Positions 61,141-64,000 of a stretch of 64,000 nt of DNA are shown here, one piece after another. The first letter of the stretch is position 1, and the number at the start of each line of letters is the position of its first letter. The notes under the pieces are model-generated. The model was not told the DNA's origin and did not search any database. It was given only the letters and a program-made list of their open reading frames with translations. A program made the position numbers and the translations under genes. The DNA is from Flammeovirga pacifica (lineage in GTDB: Bacteria > Bacteroidota > Bacteroidia > Cytophagales > Flammeovirgaceae), in NCBI RefSeq assembly GCF_000807855.2, contig NZ_JRYR02000001.1:380619-444618 (forward strand), written 5' to 3'.

Positions 61141-64000
61141 TTAAAATTCAACTGATAAACCACCAATGAATGTTCTGGCAGCAGGGTAATTGTTGTAATC
61201 AATACCTACAGGAGGGACTTGGTTGCCAGCGGCAGGAGAATTCACTTCAGGATCATAACCAGAGTAGTTAGTAATCACGAATAAGTTTTGTCCTGATACA
61301 TATAAGCGTAAATTCTTAATGTACTTTACCTCAGACATGTTGAAAGTATAACCAAGAGTTAAGTTTGACAGTCTTAAGAAAGAAGCATCCTCAATAAATT
61401 TTGAATTGTATTTTGTTGATCTGATGTTCTCATCTACCGCATTTTTCATCACATTATAAGTGGTTTGATCACCATAAAGATCATTTGTTGATGAGAATTC
61501 TAATGCTGTATTATTAAAGACTTGATGCCCAAAAGCTCCATTAAAGAAGAAATTAAAATCAAACTTCCCGAAAGTCATAGAGTTATTGATACCTAATGTC
61601 CACTTTGGAAGTGCTTGACCAAGAACATGTGATTCTTCAGACTCAATAGCATTTCCACTTTCATCTAATCCTTCGAATTTAGGACCATAAAAAGTACCGT
61701 AAGGTAAGCCTGCTTTGATCACTTGAGCAAATTGTCCCACTTGTCCACGACCACCTACAGCACCAGTAAGTATTTGATCATAATCTCCAATATTAACTAC
61801 TTCGTTTTTGTTATAAGCCGCTACAATACCCGTTTGCCAAGTAAAGTTATCTTTTGAGAGGTTGACTGTATTTAATGAAAGTTCAATACCTTGATTTTTA
61901 ACTTCCCCAACATTTTTAAGATACCTTTCTACTGAAGCAGGTTGAGATGCTTGTAATTCGAGTAATAAATCTTTGGTATTTTTTTGATAAAGATCTATTG
62001 TACCAAAAACTTTTCCTGCAAATAACTCATAGTCTAAACCAATATTGATTTGTGATGTCTCTTCCCACTTTAAGTCCGGATTAGCATAGTTGTTATAAGT
62101 AACTCCAGAACCAATGCCTACAGCACCGTAAACTTTATCACCAGATAACGTAGGTAAAGATCTATAGTTTCCAATTTCTTGAGAACCAGTAATACCCCAT
62201 CCAGCTCTAAGTTTTAAATCACTAATGACATTATTATTACTTAAAAAGGCTTCTTGAGAAATTCTCCAAGCACCCGATACAGAAGGGAAGACACCCCATT
62301 TATTATTGTCGCCAAATCGAGAAGATCCATCTGCTCTAAGAGTACCCGTAAAAATGTATTTATCCTTAATACTCACATTCGCTCTACCGATCCAAGAAAT
62401 AAGTTTATTAGACTCTTTGTTTGATCCAATGATTAAGGCTCCACTTGCTGCATTTAAATTGTATTCAGCAATCTCATCAATTTGAAACCCTGTAGCATTC
62501 GTACTATTTGACTCAAACCCAAAAGATTGATAAGTATAACCAGCTAAAGCATTTAGTTTTACATTACCAAAAGTTTTAGAATAGTTTAAAGTACCTTCAA
62601 ATAGCATATTATGTAGGTTCATATTTCTAACGTCAGCATTTCCATTGCCATCGCCAACCCATTCAATAGTACCTGGTAAATAAGCATTTCTTTTTGCTGA
62701 GGTAAGATCGCCCCCTACATTGATTTTACCCTTTAGGCCTTCGATAAATTCGGCTTCAATAAAAGCATTACCTAAAACTCTTTGTGTATTCGTGAAATCT
62801 CTAACATTCGTTGCCATAATGTATGGATTCTTCTCTAATAAATTGGCAGAAGAATAGTCTTGCGGCAAGAGTGGAGACATACGAATCATATTGTTGATTA
62901 CACCTCCATCTAATGCACCACCAACACCATAAGGAAGGTTGTTATTCTTGGTGAATGAACCCATCATATTGGCCCCGAGAGTGACTTTATCAGATAATTT
63001 TTGAGTGATATTCATACGACCACCAATTCTTTCCATTCCAGAATTGATCATGATACCGTCCTGATTTAAATAGTTTACAGAGAATCGATATTGCGTATTA
63101 CTAGTTCCACCAGAAACACCTAAATTATGGTTTTGTGTCATAGCTTGTTGTGTCATGACATCTTGCCAATCTGTATTAGCACCCAAGTCTAAAGGGGTTG
63201 TACCCTCTGCAGCAGTTGCTGAACGATATTCATCAGCAGATAGTACACCAAGTTTTTTCGAAATAGTTGATACTCCAAAATAAGCATCATAATTGACCTT
63301 GGCAGTCCCTTCTTTACCTTTTTTAGTCGTAATGATAATAACACCATTTGCCCCTCTTGCTCCATAAATAGCTGTTGCTGAAGCATCTTTCAAAATATCA
63401 AAAGATTCAATATCGGCAGGGTTGATAGATGCTAAAGGGTTTTTTGGAGCAGAATTAGAGTAAACACCGGCTGTTCCAGGATCAGAAGATCTATTGTCTA
63501 TAGGAAATCCATCAATTACATAAAGAGGTTCATTGGATGCTGTAAGCGATGTACCACCTCTTACACGAATACTCACACCTGCACCAGGTTCACCAGAAGA
63601 TGGAGTCATTTGCACACCAGCAATTTTACCTTGAATCAATTGATCTGGAGAAGTCATAACACCTTGATTAAAATCCTCAGCTTTTACCGAAGACATCGCG
63701 CCAGTAACATCTTTTTTCTCCATCTGACCGTAACCAACAACCACTACTTCCTGTAATTGTTTGGCATCTTCTTTTAGATTGATCGTAAAAGTAGACTGAT
63801 TATTTATAGAGATGACTTGATCTAAAAAACCGATATAACTTATCGTTAATGAAGTAGCATTTTCTGGGACAACAATAGAGAAATTTCCCTCAAAGTCGGT
63901 AGTAGTACCTTTAGATGTTCCAGTGACAATAACATTTACACCAGGGAGTGGGCCGCTACTTTCATCGAGAATTTTACCAGTTAGTTTTTTTTCTTGAGCA
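61141..64000 (-). CDS. SusC/RagA family TonB-linked transporter (5' end beyond the window)
   Basis: The frame is open to the right edge; the ATG at 63744 is internal. The visible start of the protein is AQEKKLTGKILDES, so only the signal peptide is missing. Then come the carboxypeptidase-like domain (LPGVNVIVTGTSKGTTTDFE), the TonB-box/plug junction LQEVVVVGYGQMEKKDV, the plug with VRGGTSLTASNEPLYVIDGF, and a barrel ending in LSVEF. At least 953 residues are visible. It pairs with the SusD gene downstream as an uptake system. Confidence 0.93.
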   Translation of the reverse strand, partial: AQEKKLTGKILDESSGPLPGVNVIVTGTSKGTTTDFEGNFSIVVPENATSLTISYIGFLDQVISINNQSTFTINLKEDAKQLQEVVVVGYGQMEKKDVTGAMSSVKAEDFNQGVMTSPDQLIQGKIAGVQMTPSSGEPGAGVSIRVRGGTSLTASNEPLYVIDGFPIDNRSSDPGTAGVYSNSAPKNPLASINPADIESFDILKDASATAIYGARGANGVIIITTKKGKEGTAKVNYDAYFGVSTISKKLGVLSADEYRSATAAEGTTPLDLGANTDWQDVMTQQAMTQNHNLGVSGGTSNTQYRFSVNYLNQDGIMINSGMERIGGRMNITQKLSDKVTLGANMMGSFTKNNNLPYGVGGALDGGVINNMIRMSPLLPQDYSSANLLEKNPYIMATNVRDFTNTQRVLGNAFIEAEFIEGLKGKINVGGDLTSAKRNAYLPGTIEWVGDGNGNADVRNMNLHNMLFEGTLNYSKTFGNVKLNALAGYTYQSFGFESNSTNATGFQIDEIAEYNLNAASGALIIGSNKESNKLISWIGRANVSIKDKYIFTGTLRADGSSRFGDNNKWGVFPSVSGAWRISQEAFLSNNNVISDLKLRAGWGITGSQEIGNYRSLPTLSGDKVYGAVGIGSGVTYNNYANPDLKWEETSQINIGLDYELFAGKVFGTIDLYQKNTKDLLLELQASQPASVERYLKNVGEVKNQGIELSLNTVNLSKDNFTWQTGIVAAYNKNEVVNIGDYDQILTGAVGGRGQVGQFAQVIKAGLPYGTFYGPKFEGLDESGNAIESEESHVLGQALPKWTLGINNSMTFGKFDFNFFFNGAFGHQVFNNTALEFSSTNDLYGDQTTYNVMKNAVDENIRSTKYNSKFIEDASFLRLSNLTLGYTFNMSEVKYIKNLRLYVSGQNLFVITNYSGYDPEVNSPAAGNQVPPVGIDYNNYPAARTFIGGLSVEF

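Overview
The window looks like chromosome from a marine, gliding Bacteroidota bacterium of the Cytophagia type (Flammeovirga-like; inferred from the gene set, not searched). The signs are low GC, two SusC/SusD pairs, a secreted protein with a type IX secretion (T9SS) sorting domain, a DnaE with a fused N-terminal proofreading exonuclease, a tmRNA tag ending in AMAA, few Shine-Dalgarno sequences and TAnnTTTG-type -7 boxes.

Layout. 1-4.8 kb: a T9SS-exported beta-helix protein cut by the window edge, a REP-associated tyrosine transposase (RAYT) between REP hairpins, a Fic AMPylase with its own promoter repeats, and a frameshifted remnant. 4.8-31.6 kb: a genomic island of about 26.8 kb integrated at the 3' end of the tmRNA gene ssrA. 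A decayed copy of the ssrA 3' end plus terminator marks its left end, and intact ssrA lies at its right end. Its left half is a mobile-element backbone: tyrosine integrase, XRE repressor with palindromic operator, excisionase-like protein, a DUF3987 ATPase, a zinc-finger/Toprim-like primase, a membrane protein and small partners, with inverted-repeat structures that may be replication or transfer sites, and a 242-bp MITE. Its right half is a defence locus: the C-terminal half of a SNF2 helicase, a 1658-aa Eco57I/DrmMI-like DNA methyltransferase, a toxin-antitoxin-SecB-like-chaperone (TAC) module, a 2099-aa DUF1998 helicase with a C-terminal Vsr-like nuclease-like region, and a RelE-UvrD fusion helicase. 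The first two genes follow the drmD-drmMI order of class 1 DISARM, but the rest does not match a system I can name.

31.6-64 kb is ordinary chromosome: tmRNA, an eight- to nine-unit 98-bp tandem array, a SusC/SusD locus, a DHFR-like reductase, a TRIC/UPF0126 channel, dnaE, a LamB-like porin, a metal-dependent hydrolase, a molybdate operon (modA-mop-modB-modC), an exonuclease-BRCT protein, an Omp85-like barrel, a cobalamin riboswitch ahead of class I ribonucleotide reductase genes nrdB-nrdA, a structured RNA candidate, and a second SusC/SusD locus running off the right edge.

The most unusual signals are these. (1) A family of at least 13 REP-like palindromes related to the RAYT hairpins, four of them inserted in frame inside the island methyltransferase gene, where they encode repeated peptides such as AHDFNRG. 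(2) The composite defence cargo itself with a TAC module embedded in it. (3) B12-riboswitch control of a B12-independent ribonucleotide reductase. (4) Helically phased CGT repeats and paired direct repeats close to the island ends.
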